This document shows positions 61,999-64,000 of a stretch of 64,000 nucleotides of DNA, piece by piece (position 1 is the stretch's first letter; each line of letters begins with the position of its first letter). Below the pieces are notes generated by a model, which did no database searches, was not told the origin of the DNA, and worked only from the letters and a program-made list of their open reading frames with translations. A program made the position numbers and the translations under genes. The stretch is from Stomorhina lunata (lineage: Eukaryota; Arthropoda; Insecta; Diptera; Rhiniidae). The stretch spans positions 33,956,718-34,020,717 of the forward strand of contig OW121742.1 in NCBI GenBank assembly GCA_933228675.1. The letters are read 5' to 3'.

Positions 61999-63300
61999 CA
62001 ATTTTTTTTATCGAAAAATTTTCCAAAGAAAAATATTTATATCATAATTTTTCTATAAAAAAAAGTTTGTATCGAAAATAACTTAAAAAAAAATTTTTTT
62101 ATCTAAAAAAATTTTTTTATCTAAAATTTTTTATAGAAAATTTTTTTATCAAAAATTTTTCTATAGAAATTTTTTTTTATCAAAATTTTGCTATAGAATT
62201 TTTTTGTATCAAAATTTTTTTCTATGCTTTATAGAAATTTTTCTACTGAAAAATATTTTTATCGGAAATTTTTCTATAGAAAAATAGAAAAAATTTTTTT
62301 AGCGAAAATTTGTCTTTAAAAAACAATTTTTCGATAAACATAATTTTTTTTGAGAAAATTTTTCGATAGGAAAAATATTTCTATCGAAAATTTTTCTATA
62401 AAAAAAAAAAAAAAAAATTTATCGAAAACTTTTCCAAAGAAAAATATTTTTATCATAATTTTTCTATAAAAAAAGTTTGTATCGAAAATAACTTAAAAAA
62501 ATATTTTTTTTATCTAGAAAAAAAATTTTATTAAACATTTTTCGATAGACAATTTTTTTATCCAAAATTTTTCTATAGAAAATTTTTTTTATCAAAAAAT
62601 TTTTCTATAGAAAAATATTTTTATCGAAAATTTGTCTTCAGAAAAAAAAATTTTCGATAGGAAAAATTATTTTTTTAAAATTTCACAGAAAAATATTTTT
62701 ATCTAAAAGGTTTTCTATAAAAAATAATTCTTATCGAAAAATTTTTCAAAGCAAAATATTTTTATCAAAAATTTTTCTATAAAAAAAAATTTTGTACCAA
62801 AAATATCTAAATTTTTTTTTTTATCTAAAAAATATAAAAATCGAGAATTTGTTATAAAAAAATTTTTTTATCTAAAATTTTTCTATACAAAATTTTTTTT
62901 ATCCCAAATTTTTTGATACAAATTTCTATTTATCAATTTTTTTTTTATCAAAATTTTTTCTATACAAAATGTTTTTTTATCTAAATTTTTTCTATAGAAA
63001 TGTTTTTTTATAGAAAATTTTTTTTACAAAATATTTTTATCGAAAACTTTTCTTTAGAAAGATAGAAAAATTTTCTCAAAAAAAATTTTTCAATAAAAAT
63101 TTTTTGATAGAAAAAATTTTTTTGAGAAATTTTTTCGATAAAAAGATATATTTTTAAAAAAATTTCACAGAAAAAATATTATAAATAAAAAATACATAAA
63201 AAAAAAAAAATTCAAAAAAATGTTTTTAGCAAAAATATGTCTATTAAAAATATCGAAAATATGTAAAAAATTTAGAAATCAAAAATTGTTTAATATTAAA

Positions 63301-63545
63301 ATTTTTAATTTCTTTGTTCTCTCGAACCATGTATTTTGTTGCTATATAAATTGGATTTTAAAATTGTTTCTTGTTTATTTTGTTGTTGTATTTTCTTTAA
63401 AAAAGCGGCATTAACTGACCTTGTTAACGTCCAAATTCCAAAATTCCAAATTGCAACTAAAGGTTTTAAATACACATTTTCACTAGTTTCATTAATGATC
63501 GTAATATTTACGAAAATTACAAAAAGTCTCCGGCTCCTGGTGGTA
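63301..63545 (+). repeat. Dispersed tail repeat, copy 2
   Basis: It has ATTTCTTTGTTCTCTCGA, GTATTTTCTTTAAAAAAGCGG, TTAACGTCCAAATTCCAA, ATTTACGAAAATTACAAAAA and CTGGTGGT in the same order as the reverse complement of 47965-48175. It follows a CTATAG array directly, as copy 1 does. No CCCAGCGAACA end is seen after it. The 64- and 81-codon frames here are not supported as genes. Confidence 0.85.
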
Positions 63546-64000
63546 TGTCTTAAGATCGCTTTAACATTTAATATATTTTAAACCATTCTAATATAAACTA
63601 GACAACTACTTTGTAATGACTTTGATAACTTTATATTTTTAAAAAACAAGCAAAAAATCTTTAGATATGTATTACAGAACTAATGCCCTTAAAGGGGGCA
63701 TCCATCCTCTTTATAAAACTTATTACATTTCTATTTAGTACAAAACTTACCACAAAATCTTTTAATGATACTTTTTGATATATTTCGTTTTATTTTGTTG
63801 TTTAATCTTTTATCCAAAAAAAAAAATACTTATTTATAACAATAGTTATTGCTTTCCTTCGCAAAAAATAAAGAAAGCAAGAAAGACCTATAAATATACA
63901 TTAAGAACCAAAAGATTTACACAAAACCCTATTGATTTTATTGGAAACACAAAAAATACTTGAAATACAATTAAAATCGAAAAAGAAAGAAATACTAAAG
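63546..64000. other. AT-rich sequence to the window edge
   Basis: No feature recognised. Confidence 0.45.

Larger units (their letters stand above)
60786..63300. repeat. Degenerate CTATAG / TTTTTATCGAAAAA arrays
   Basis: Loosely periodic units of about 30 bp (AAAATTTTTCTATAGAAAA then TTTTTTTATC). Larger groups recur: TAAAAAAAGTTTGTATCG at about 62057 and 62467, with GAAAATAACTTAAAAAAA, 410 bases apart. The array is old and interrupted by a unique 38-base piece (about 61350-61387) and by the retroelement fragment at 61808-61998. Confidence 0.85.

Noticed and set aside
1..64000. tRNA, rRNA or telomeric repeats
   Set aside because: I looked for GTTC-type tRNA arms, rRNA cores and TTAGG arrays and saw none that hold together. 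A covariance-model scan would be the decisive test.

Overview
The window is AT-rich eukaryotic DNA with no recognisable protein-coding gene, rRNA or tRNA. About two thirds is tandem repeat, arranged as many separate arrays with 0.4-1.6 kb of AT-rich single-copy-looking sequence between them. The best fit is heterochromatin or a very large intron of an insect, probably a fly (Diptera). The hints are two elements with the layout of dipteran DINE/Helentron repeats (start AACAAGTAA, short palindromic hairpin, GGGTATA near the far end), MITE-like inverted-repeat elements, CTG/GCTGTT runs of the kind common in fly introns, and DRE/BEAF-like TATCGATA sites. Species assignment is inference.

Layout. 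1-2235: two opposed 31-bp arrays centred on the palindrome GTTATCGATAAC. 3857-10470: a 6.6-kb array of a 12-bp unit (TATGTCTTAGTC), about 550 copies. 11604-16806: three further blocks of the same 12-bp unit on the opposite strand. 17681-19107: a 31-bp array (GACGATAGGAGG plus a CTATAG palindrome). 19209-20230: two short inverted-repeat transposons. 20751-33190: a complex of 31/32-bp AACG/CTATAG arrays that repeatedly change strand, broken by unique stretches, one of which holds a convincing non-coding exon candidate (27395-27511). 34811-36510: AAGCTTTC-type repeats, first as about 177-bp units, then as short units. 37976-45255: two opposed arrays of a 29/31-bp unit, the second holding a 1649-bp tandem duplication. 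46116-47500: about 155-bp repeats split by a Helitron-like insertion. 47904-50962: a 3-kb element with CCCAGCGAACA inverted ends and an internal 29-bp array. 52085-59150: a 30-bp array, a 31-bp array and a 29-bp array, with a Helitron-like fragment and a MITE inserted. 60786-63300: degenerate CTATAG arrays enclosing a fragment with a hammerhead-ribozyme fold.

The repeats share design features. Families with little sequence in common all have a period of 29-32 bp, close to three turns of DNA, and carry a short palindrome in each unit. Arrays often occur as opposed pairs around a unique spacer, as in Foldback-type transposons. In one family the two arms of the palindrome change together. The long open reading frames at 3759-10577 are products of a 12-bp repeat (a multiple of three without stops in two forward frames) and are not called as genes. 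No genes can be said to work together here. What can be read is the history of repeat expansion, local duplication and transposon insertion.
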